Positions 44,101 through 55,108 of a DNA stretch of 64,000 nt are shown piece after piece. The DNA lies in assembly GCF_020283565.1 (NCBI RefSeq), contig NC_060062.1, positions 32,419,164-32,483,163 on the forward strand, read 5' to 3'. Position numbers and translations under genes: made by a program. Source of the stretch: Trifolium pratense (Eukaryota > Streptophyta > Magnoliopsida > Fabales > Fabaceae). The first letter of the stretch is position 1. Each line of letters starts with the position of its first letter. Below the pieces are notes generated by a model that did not search any database, had not been told where the DNA came from, and saw only the letters and a list, made by a program, of their open reading frames with translations.

Positions 44101-45974
44101 AACCCCATTAATCACTACGACAAATTTTTGACCCATTTCTCAAAACTACCCTTGTTCTTTGTTTGCAACGTTTTATTCATCTCCATCATCAAGAACTCAA
44201 TGTAAAGCCCTCTATTTCTCTCTATTTTATTTTTTGAAGCTTAGGTTACTGGTTTAGAAAAAATTTAGAAACTTAATTGAAATAGAAAAGGGATTTATAT
44301 GATTTTTGTTTGTTCATATCAATGTTTTTGGATTTATGCTTGACGGTTATTCCTTGTTTATTATTAGGTTTGTCAATTTTGTTAGATAGGATGTTTGTTG
44401 GGATTGGTAGTGGTTGAGAAAATCTCAAATAAGTTGTGTTATTGTTACATATGATAGGATGCAATTAGGACTTGTGTTTCCATTGAAAAGATAATTTTTT
44501 TTTTTTTTTGCAATGCAAGGATTAGGTAATTAGACACATGTGCAACCTGCCATTGAATTGAAAAACTTGGTGCAGGCAGTCATCCACTATAATCCTATTT
44601 AGACACATGTTACAATGTTATGTTGCTTAATGGTCTTAGTTTTATGCATAACCGCAGTCCATATTTGACCAGAAAGGTTTAATGTTGCATGATGTTATGT
44701 TGGTTTTCATACATTTAAGTTGTAGGGTTGTTATACTTTGTGTCGGCTGTATTCAGAATTATGAGAAAATGTTTTAAGTTCTGATTTATCTTTAGTTATA
44801 GAACACATTTCAATTGTAAAGAATATTTTGCAAAATGTTTACTTCAATTTTTTAACCATTTTTGTTTATGTCTAATTTGATGACACTAATGTAAACACAG
44901 TGGAAGTGAATAACATGCAATTGTTTATCATTTTTAAGCTTCCTTGGTGATTTAGATGAGAATTAGAGAATGATGTGAACCCTACATTTTTGTTTCACTT
45001 TTGTGTGCACGATTTAGGTCGACATAGTTATTTTTCTTTGTTGGCACATTATTGACTATTTTTTCTTTCTATATTGAAAAGAAAGGAAGAGAAAGAGAGA
45101 GAATGCATCTCTTGTGAAATTCTGTTATTGTATTTCACTACTAAAAAAATGCTGCTTCTGTGGAAGGCGTTGAGGCCAAATTATGGCAGGATAGTATCTG
45201 TGTGACACAATTTCCATTACCTTATGCATTCCGTAGCTATTAGTAATGAAATAATGAATACTAATACCTTCTTCTGCTGATTGTTTGCTTATCTATTGGT
45301 TAATGTAGATACCCAACAAAAGATATTGCAGAGTGATAAAGATTTGGTGAGGGATCAAATTCTCATGTTTTGGGGATGAGTGTGTACATTGTGGGGAATG
45401 TCACCAATTATTTTGATGTAGTCATCCAACTAATACATTAAGTATAGTTAAATCTGTAACATCTTTTCTGTTGGAGTTTATTTTTACAAAGAGTTGAGAA
45501 AGTTGTTCTATGTTTCAATGCAGAGAAATGTCATTTATGAAAGGGATATCTCACATGCTTTTAGTACCATTTGTAGAGAAGAATTCTTTGGAATGTATAA
45601 GAGTCTTGGTGCAACATAGTTGGTGTGTTCATGATGCATATTTACTTCCTCTGTTTTGTTTCATTATGTTGATCCATGCTTTATTTTACAACTGAATTTA
45701 CTACTTATTTTGTATGGTGCAGTTGATAGGCTTTGATGTAAAGCATATATTTGCATGCATGTTCACATTTCAATTGGCGTGTTCATGATATTGAAATGCC
45801 TTGATGCAAGACGAATCTTGTTTGATTCTTTAAATGGTAGTATGAAACCTATAGTGAATGTTCAATATTCTTTTAACATATCACTGTATAATAATCATTT
45901 TTATAACTTTAAATATTCTTTTTTTTGCATTTGTTTATATTCTAATTTGTATCTTTATCACTCTAACTCTGCAG
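44101..45974. other. Gene-free stretch, intron-like base composition
   Basis: T-rich on the plus strand, as in plant introns, with no recognisable exon. It ends in a pyrimidine tract and acceptor (ctctgcag) that leads into the isoflavone-reductase-like exon. Confidence 0.35.
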
Positions 45975-46109
45975 GGTATTATAAATGATCATGAATCTAT
46001 TGTTAAGGCAATTAAATAAGTTGATATTGTGATATGTGCTGCTGGTAGACTACTAATTGAGGACCAGGTCAAGATTATTAAAGCAATTAAAGAAGCTGGA
46101 AACATTAAG
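45975..46109 (+). pseudogene. Orphan exon of an isoflavone-reductase-like / PCBER-like protein, with in-frame stop
   Basis: The exon lies between ctgcag and gtcag. It reads NDHESIVKAIK, then a TAA stop (46017-46019), then VDIVICAAGRLLIEDQVKI and IKAIKEAGNIK. That is the standard exon 2 end of the isoflavone reductase / phenylcoumaran benzylic ether reductase family (HESLVKAIKQVD..., DQVKII.AIKEAGN.K), NAD(P)H-dependent short-chain reductases. A glutamine codon has become TAA. No exon 1 with the nucleotide-binding GxTGxxG motif, and no exon 3 (RF.PSEFG), is visible within several kb. A single-exon relic. Confidence 0.8.
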
Positions 46110-46378
46110 GTCAGCAAATATGTCCCTTTTAAATAATAACTTGTTCAAAATTTAACCCTATCTTTCTTAGTTTCTGCAAAAGACATGGTTTCTGTAGAGT
46201 ATTAATCAATATAATTAAGTAGTTAAATTCATAGTATAAAAGTAGAAATTTCTTGAAAATGAAAGTTACAGGGTACTTGGATATTTATATCCAATGCTAT
46301 CCTACACCAAGTGGTGCTAAACCTACACCCCTGTAACTAACTCTGTTAGCTGTATAATAGTCTCCTGTAACTAACTCG

Positions 46379-47960
46379 ATGACTCTTAAGTCAAATTGCT
46401 ATTGCGATTTAAATTTAGAGATTGTTATATGTTGCCTCAAGGATACTTAAGTTCAATTGCTTTTGGCTAAATAAATTACCGGATGGTAAAATGTTGTCTC
46501 AATGACCCTCAAGTCTAATTATTATTAGTTATATAAATTCTAAGATGGATATATGTTGTCTCGTGACCATTAAGTCAAACTGGTATTGACTATATAAATT
46601 CTGAGATTCTTATATGTTGCCTTCGATGATCCTTAAGTCAAATTGTTATTGGATATATAAATTCAAAGATGCTTAACTGTTGCCGCCGTGGTAGTTAAAA
46701 TCCCAATTTTAATCCTAAAATCTTACGATTTTATGATTATGTTTGCCCTCAGCGATTATGAGTACACGTATAATCCTATTCTTTTGGAATCAGGCGGAAT
46801 CCCGATTTGAATAGTAAAATCTTAAGATACCGAGATGGATATATGTTGTCTTTGATGACCCTTTAATCCAATTGTTATTGCTATATATAAATACCGAGAT
46901 GGATATAATGTTGCCTTTGATGACCCTTAAATCAGATCCTGATATGTTATATGTTGCCTTCGATGACCCTTAAATCAAATTGTTGTTGGATATATAAATT
47001 CAGAGATGGTTCAACGACCCTTAAGTCCAATTGTTATTGGCTATATAAATACCGAGGTGGATATGTGATGCCTTTGATGACCCTTAAATCAAATTCTGAG
47101 GTGGTTATATGTTGCCTTCGGTGAACCTTAAATCAAATTGTTATTGGATATATAAATTCAAAGATGCTTAACTGTTGCCTAGATGACGATGGATATATGC
47201 TGCCTTGGATAACCCTTAAATCAAATCCTGAGATGTTATATGTTTCCTTCGACGACCCTTAAATCAAATTGTTATCGGATATATAAATTCAGAGATGGTT
47301 ATATGTTGCCCTCAATGACCCTTTAACTGTTGCCTCAATGACCCTTAAGTTCAATTGTTATTGACTATATAAATACTGAGATGGATATATGATGCCTTCG
47401 ATGACCCTTAAAATCAAATTGTTATTGGATATATAAATTCAGGGATGGTTAACTGTTGCCTGGATGACCTTTAAGTCCAATTGTTATTGGCTATATAGAC
47501 ACTGAGATGGATATATGTTACCTTCGATTACCTGTAAATTAAGTTGTTTTTGGATATGTAACTTCAAAGATGCTTAACTGTTGTCTTGATGACCCTTAAG
47601 TCCAATTGTTATTGGCTATATAAATATTGAGATGGATATATGATGCCTTCGTTGACCCTTAAGTCCACTTGTTATTGGCTATATAAACACCGAGATGGAT
47701 ATATGTTGCCTTCGATAACCCGTAAATCTAATTGTTATTGGATATATAAATTCAGAGATGATTAAATGTTGTTTCGATAACCCTTAAATCCAATTGCTAT
47801 TGGCTATATAAATACTAAGATGGATATATGTTGCCTTCGGATGACCCTTAAATTGATTTGCTACTGAATATATAAATTCTGAGGTGATATAATGTTGCGT
47901 TTTTTAAGTCCAATTGCTATTGGCTATATAAATTATGAGATGATATATTGTTAGTCTCAA
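46379..47960. repeat. 63-bp minisatellite, about two dozen units, two alternating types
   Basis: Successive gacccttaa anchors at 47341, 47404, 47467, 47530, 47592, 47655, 47718 and 47780 give a 62-63 bp period. Type A units read ggatatataaattcagagat and gg-ttaactgttgcc; type B units read ggctatataaataccgagat and ggatatatgttgcc. A and B mostly alternate, a 126-bp higher-order unit. Edges are more degenerate. Scattered monomers continue to about 48880 and near 49520. Confidence 0.85.
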
Positions 47961-48099
47961 ATAAGGTAGCTGCATTTGTAACAAAGTAAATATGGTTGTT
48001 TTATTGTCAATGTATGGGTTTGAGACACACATTAAAATTATTTTTTATAACACATAACTGGAATGGTTAGTTGTTGTCTTGATGAACCTAGGTGGTATT

Positions 48100-51000
48100 G
48101 TTTGAGTCTTTGAGCCATTGATAACCCTGGAACTTCACGGTGGCTTTGGATCAGATTTGGCAAAATAGAAATAAGTTTGTTTTCCAGGGTACTTAGTATT
48201 GATCAATGGTTCTACATGCATTATCAATCAGGTTAGGAGGTGTCTGATAGTCTTGCTTGCGAAGCATGGCCTAACCCTGAGTTTTAGTTCTCTTGCATCT
48301 TTTATTTCGTTAGCTCATCATTCTGATGTAGCATCAATCTTTTATCTATGTTTGTATGACTTATATTTGATGCCTGATTGTTCGATTTCACATTTTCTAC
48401 TCAAGAACCTATATTCTTGTCAAATCAAATTTTAATAGGGTTCATAAAAAAATTTCCCTTAGTTTAACAAAAAAAAAAACAGGGTTTATAAACCCTATTA
48501 AAATTTGAAAAAGGGGTGTTAGTTTTGAGCTTAATAACCCCAAATCTGATCCAAGATTGATACTTTGTTCTATGTTATATTTAAGGGATGAGATGTTTTG
48601 ATGATTCTAAAGGAATCTAAAATACGAAATATTTATTTATATTGTAAAAGTTGGTTGGGTGAGTTAAATGCAATTTTATTATGAATTTCTATCCATGATA
48701 TCTATGGTGCTATATTTGTTCTTCGATGATGCAAAATGAAATTGCAAATTATTCCACCTTTCTGGACCGTTATGTCAAATTGCATTGGCTATGCAAATTT
48801 TGGGATGGTTAAATGCAGTCTTGATGACCTTTAAATCTTATTTATATTCATTATGTAAATTCTAGGATTATATGTCTGAGCCATTGATGACCTTGGACCT
48901 AGACGCCACTGTAGTGTAAGTTCTTTATTCATAATGCATTATTGTAGTAATGCATATTCTTGTTGTGTTTCTTGCGTAGTGGTGTTGGCTTATTTGGTGT
49001 CCCTTAGTTCTGTTCTATTTTGATTTTACAATATCATATGATTTTGCATTTCCTTTTCCTTGTGGGTGGAAATTGAGCAGTAAATGAATTCAATTTACTA
49101 CTACTAAGGCAAAAGTAATTCTATGCCCCTTTTCTTTAACTCAAATTTATATATTAGTAATTGATGAGGCTAAAGAAAGTACAGTGAAACTACAGGGTGA
49201 AGGATTATTATGATAAATCATGTAATTAAAAAAATAGTCACCATATTGATGAAACGTATTAAACCACAAGGCATAACAAAAGTAGTAAGAGGAATCACGA
49301 GACCTCAAAATATTTGTTGAGGCAACTGCATAATGATGTAAGATAAGATTGTGGGGCTACGGAAGAGCAACTGTGAAACTTTGGGGCTACTGAAGTGCAG
49401 CTGCACATTCATGCTTCTTTTGGCATAAACACAAGATACAGAGTACACAGACTAGTTGTCTCAACGATGACACTGGACTTGTAGTGCCGCTCCATTTTGA
49501 GATTAATTAGTTAAAAGCTGGAATGGTTAAATGTAGCATTGATGATCCTACATGGTATGATTGAGTCGTTGATGATCCTTGGTGTTGTGGCGATTCACGA
49601 GTTCGCTTTGGGTAGTCTTTAGTTTCATAGTATTGATTAGGTAAATGATGAGTAGGTCTTTAGTTTCATAGTATCGATGAGGTGAATGATTATGAGTTTA
49701 ATTTTCCAGTTAGTCCGTATTTATCACACGATCAAAGCCAGGAATGGAAAATGCTTTGGTTTTCAAAGATTTGGACTGATGAGCACGTAGTAAAGTTGTC
49801 ATTAAATCAATTAGGAAATAACTTGCAGAAATCTTGGGGTTGCTGAAATTAAATTTGTTGCACTAGATTAGCTCAAATAGTTAAATCACTATGTGTCCTC
49901 TTGGTTTATTAATATGATTTTATGGAATGGCAGTACATGGTGTTGCTTGGATGACTTGTTTGCTTCTTGAAGTATAACATTTTTGAAGAAGCATCATTTT
50001 CTAACGTGACTATAACAGAACCATCTGTATGTTGGCTAACTTAATGCATTCTGCTTGTTTATCAAATTGGCTCAGCAGTCGAGACGATCGCTCTCCTTAA
50101 ATCTGCTTGTTGGTTAACTTAATGGTGTTATTTTCTTTTGTTTCATGCTTTGTAAGAACTCGTGAGTTTGTTTTCCAGGGATGAATACTTGATATTGATA
50201 AATGTGAATTTTGAATCATATTTGGTGCAATAGAAATGGCTCCCTAGGTATGCTTTGCATTGAGATGGTATCTTTGAGCCATTGATGACCCTAGAACTAA
50301 ATAATGTGAAATCTTTGTTCATAATGCATTATTGGGATGGATGGTATGTTTGAGTCATTGATTGAAAAAGGGGATGCAGAGAACCCTTTAATTCTTTGGG
50401 TTCACTGATGCATTCATATGTAATTGTAATGTTGCTTGCATAACATTGTTGCATTTTTTGTTCTATCTAACTGCTTAAGCAGTACATCATGGTAAAATGA
50501 TAAACTACAAAGGCCAAAAGATATATAATTAATTCTCAGTAAGGTAAAATGATAAACTACAAAGGCCAAAAGTTTGAGACACATAGCAACATTCTTTTTT
50601 CATAACACATAAACTGTCATAGGCTAGCTTTGTAAAAACGCGTAAATTGTCATAGGCTAGCTTGGTATATACTGTGTTGCAGGATATTTTCTACTCCTTG
50701 TCTTCTGCCATTGTTCCACATAGGAAATTATGCTTGGTCTGTGATTACTATGTGACTAGAGGGTTTGTTTTTCATAATTGATTGGCTAACTTGTTTAGCT
50801 GATAATCTAGTGCTTAGTTGTCCTTCGTCTTGGCCTTGACTTTCACGACTTTGGAACAGATTTGGTGAAATAGATTTGAGTTTTTTTTCCAGAGATACTC
50901 AGTATTAACCAATGGTATCAATCAAGTTTTGAGGTGTCTGATAGTCTTGCAAAGCGTGGCCTAATAGTTTGAAGGCTAGGATGAAATTATTTTCTGTTAC

Positions 51001-52240
51001 GGCAATAGATTAGTTTTGCTCTGGGAGTAATTAGTGAAACTCTCTACTATCAATAACTCTCTACTACTATTTTCTGTTAGGGTGAAATAATTTTCTATCT
51101 TGTGAGCTTTTTGTATTGATGGCCTTGCTGGCGGCACTAATTGAAGCTTGAGGCTAGGCAGCCATTTGTTTAGAATAATCTACCGTAGAAAAGGTAACTT
51201 ATAGTATGAATGGTGCTTTATGATTTCTTTAACTCAAATTGTGTTTAGTGACTGATTATTTTTGTTCTATCTAACTGCTTAACATGTTAAGCAGTACATC
51301 ATGGTAAAGTGCATAGAGAGCAGAACATAATATGGTGAAAACAAAGAGAATAATGATTCTTTGTATAGCGAAATGGTAAACTTCAAAGTGAAAATTAATC
51401 AGTCGATTTGCTTTGATCAGTCCAGTCGTTGGGCAAGAGTTCGTTTGTTCAATGTAAAATTTCTTGCAATAGAATATATTGTCATCATTTTGGAAGAAGT
51501 ATCCTTTTCTGATATGTTAATCTCAAATATTTTTTTGCTATTGATCAATAGCTCTATATGCAGTATCAAATCAGATTTCGAGGTGCGGCAGATACTCTTG
51601 CAGTGTGTAGCCTTACCTTGAGTTTTAGTTCTCTTCCCGCTTTTAATTGATGATTCTTATTCTTCTGATGTAGTATCAGTCTTGTTGCTGTCATATGGCT
51701 TTTAATTGATGTTAAACATGTTACCATCATGCTGCAAAAAATTTACAAATTTGTGTTTTTCCAATGAACTTGATTATGGAAATTGAAAGCAGATGATGTT
51801 TTACAAAATGCAAAAATTAATTTGATGTCCTACATGCTCTTGGAAAATCAAACTAAATTTTGCATTTTGCTTTTCCATATTAAATTTAGATGCTGTTTTG
51901 TGGGATTCTACTTGGTTTTATTATTTTTTTATGGCTGGTTCATGTTTGGTTATTCTGGTATTTCTGATTTTTAACTGTCATGATCAAGAGCTGCATTAGC
52001 TATTTTAGGTTTTGATTTTGGAATCAGTATGTTAATATATTGAATTATATCGGGAAGCACCCACTACAAGTCTATTTGTTGTGTATTTGTTCACTACAGC
52101 GGAGTTCATGCCGGACACTACCATGCTTATACAAGTCCACTTTCAAGTCAGTGGTACGTACTAGTTTGTTGAATATTTTGAATCTTTCAGTATTTTTGGT
52201 TGCTATTCTATTTATCATAGGGTATATTATATATACATTT
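48100..52240. other. Gene-free stretch with a dispersed repeat of about 200 bp, possibly LINE-derived
   Basis: The block with gatttgg-aaaatag, tttccagg, cagtattgatcaatgg and then gaggtgtctgatagtcttgc occurs near 48135-48330, 50850-50990 and 51530-51640, and partly at 50160-50215. One reading, IWQNRNKFVFQG, is like the linker before the RNase H-like domain of plant LINE proteins. All copies are full of stops. No host gene is seen. Confidence 0.35.
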
Positions 52241-52246
52241 AATGTG

Positions 52247-52447
52247 TTTTTTTTTTTTTTTTCGTTACCATTTTCCACCGCCGTTAGCGATGACTAATCT
52301 CCGTCGGAGAACATGTGGGGCACACAAGGTGAGTTCCCCCCTCCCAACCGAATTTTCTCCATACACATAAGTCGGGAATCGAACCCCTGATCACATGCTT
52401 AAGGGAACCAAAACCCTTATCACTTGGACCAATTCATCGTTGGTTTC
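52247..52447 (-). mobile_element. tRNA-derived SINE
   Basis: On the minus strand: a box A-like ttggtccaagtgataagg, box B ggggttcgattcccg, a body with ccccacatgttctccg, and a terminal A-run (T-run 52247-52262). aatgtg flanks both sides (52241-52246 and 52448-52453). Confidence 0.75.
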
Positions 52448-52476
52448 AATGTGCACTTTTCTATTTATCACAAATA

Positions 52477-52981
52477 GAGGTGGGAATAGGGTAGGTCGGC
52501 CAACAGGGGCCTATGGCCTAGCCTACATAGGCGAAGGCCAGACCGGTCTATTTCTTTAAATATAGTAGGCCAAAGCTTTTTTTATAAGTCTATTTAGTTA
52601 AATAGGTTAGGTTGCAGGCCATTAAAAAAGTCTTTTGGCCTACTAGATCGACCTATTTAAGTTAATATGAATAATATTTTTACTACTATTATTATTTATA
52701 TATTAAAAATTTAAATTTGTACGTTGATTAAATTATAAATTTATTATCTTTTTCGGTAGTTTAAGTTTATTAATCTACATTTGTTTAAAAAAAGTTTATT
52801 AATCTAAATCATTTTTTAACATATATAAATGTATTATTATAAACTTTTCTTGATGCAAATGTATTATTATAAACTAGAATTGAAATATGATGATATATAT
52901 TGTCAAATTTTCTAAAATGTCATGTTAATTATCAAAAAGACATTGATTTATTAGTTCATAAGTATATTTAAATATGTTTAT
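52477..52981. mobile_element. End of a hAT-like element plus AT-rich flank
   Basis: gaggtgggaatagggtaggt, followed by ggcctatggcctagcctaca and aggccattaaaaaagtc, is a repeat end I recognise from several plant genomes. The opposite end was not found. From about 52680 the sequence is AT-rich without features. Confidence 0.4.
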
Positions 52982-53560
52982 TGTAACACCCAAACCCCTT
53001 AAACGAATTTATTGAATATAAATAAATAAAACACTTAAGTAATTTAGGCGTCACATGTTAATAATACAAAATCACGGCATAAACACGTCATGCTAGCACA
53101 GCGGAAATTAAAAGCAAATATTTATCATAGTGCATGTTATACAATAACCAAATTGTTCACATAATATCCCTAGGCTCTAGGCCATATCAACAACAAGGAT
53201 ATTATGTTTACAACAAAAGAGTAAGGATTAGCAAGGTCAAATATGCCATCACAGGCTTAATACAATTCAATCGAATAACCCGACACGGTAAATACCTAAT
53301 CAGAGCAATTCTATACAACCCATCAAAAATATATACAAAATATATCTAAGGAGTAGTCTAAGCTAAACTCCTCACCAAAAAGCGCACTAATCACAAGCAC
53401 GAGCAAGCCCTCTAACTCTGATCGGGATCCTCAACCTGAGAATCTGAACCCCCAACGGTCCAGCACATAACACAAAGCATGAGAGTTAGATCAAATAATC
53501 AAAATATAAGTGTAAGTAAAACGGTACTTAACACTCCTTCATAACATAAGCATACATCAC

Positions 53561-53642
<82 letters not shown>

Positions 53643-53832
53643 ACATCTATCATCCAATTAGAAGTTCTTAAACGCATAATCGAATACTCAAACAATCAAT
53701 TATTAATTATCACAATTAGCCAAACATGTGTCACATATCATTTATCATAAAATGCACACATAGCCTAATGCGACTCTAATGCTTCAACTTCATGAATGTC
53801 ACCCTAGACATTTCTAATGCATGTGGTACCAT

Positions 53833-53925
53833 CTTCTTTATTAGAGTATCTCACCTCTAATATCATTCTTTATCGGATAAATATAATCCGATATACTTCT
53901 TTATTGGAATATCCAATATCCTATT
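53833..53925. repeat. Related hairpin array in the LTR of the outer element
   Basis: Units: cttctttattagag ... ctctaatat, ttctttatcggat ... atccgatat, cttctttattgga-ata-tccaatat. A looser one, attaag ... cttaat, lies near 54028-54053. Same leader word as in the inner element's LTR, different arm sequences, pairing kept. Confidence 0.7.
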
Positions 53926-54216
53926 TAATTCATGAATGCATGTATATGTTTTACATGAATTCACTCACAATTATTTAGCATAAAGCTCTTCATTTACTAT
54001 GTGGAACACTATCCAACATACTTCATCATTAAGATTTAACAAAACCTTAATATTCTTCATTTATACTTCATACACGATTAACAATCATTTAACGATTAGC
54101 AATGAGCATTATAAGCATCAACAAGCATCATCAATCATGTAAGAATACCATTAAACCATGTTACAAGTGCCTAATTACACTTACAAACATCAACAAAAAG
54201 TTGCAGTTCCAGTACT

Positions 54217-54363
54217 ATTCGCTAAGCGAAAGGTAGCGAGCATCAGCGAACACTACCAGAGAAATACTGACTCTTAGCGAGCAGTAGCGAGCATCAGCGA
54301 GTGGATCACCTGCTCGTGGCGAGCTGTTCGCCACACGTTCGCTGAGCGAAGGCCTAGCGAGTG
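54217..54363. repeat. AGCGA-rich cluster in the LTR of the outer element
   Basis: GC-richer island in an AT-rich LTR, made of repeated agcga, gtagcgagcatcagcga and the palindrome-like ttcgctaagcgaa / ttcgctgagcgaa. The matching cluster in the inner element's LTR is at 60447-60558. Confidence 0.75.
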
Positions 54364-55108
54364 CCTTCTGTCAGGACAGTTCAAAACCTGCGTTTTCTAC
54401 ACCAAATCACCCAAAAATCCCATTTTTCATGTTATAAATCCCAAAAGAGTTTGTATTCAAGTATAACAAACATGGATAAACACAAAAGGACAGTTCATTT
54501 CTCAGATCTACATCATAAACATCGAAAAAGTAAGGATGGAACACTTTTTCATCAAAACTCTCAAGAACACAAAGTTCTTGAGTTTAATCTTTCATAAAAC
54601 TCGTTTTTAACCATTATATTTGTTCATTCATCATGTTAAAAACATGTTAAGCATAATAAGAACCTTAGGAACGATTTCCATCAAGAAAATCCATTCCAAG
54701 CTAAAACGAAAATGGGGTGGAGGAAGTTCGGGTGAGGAGAAATCGACATTCTCCCCTTCCTCGAGTCACCCACGATTATGGAACCTACTCTCATACCTGG
54801 ATTCGAAGAAAACTCGACGAAAGATCTTGAATCCCTTCACTTTTCCCTTTGCCCTAGCTTCTTGTGCTCTCCCTTCTCTCAAGAACTCCACAAGAACAAT
54901 GAGAAAAATGAATTCTCTCTCTAAGCTTGGCCCCTAATGGGCGCCCCTCACACACACACAAGGCCCATTGGGCCTCAAGTCCAATTGGCTTGGCCCAATA
55001 ACACGTTAACTCTCACTACTCGCTTAATAACTAAAGTACTCGATAAATAACTCAAGTTATTAACTTAATTAAAATGCCACGTTAATAAAATATTTTAACA
55101 CACAAAAA

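Noticed and set aside
46379..47960. Regular 63-bp repeats that might suggest a CRISPR-like array
   Set aside because: The whole monomer is repeated with no unique spacers, and the context is a plant chromosome. It is a minisatellite.
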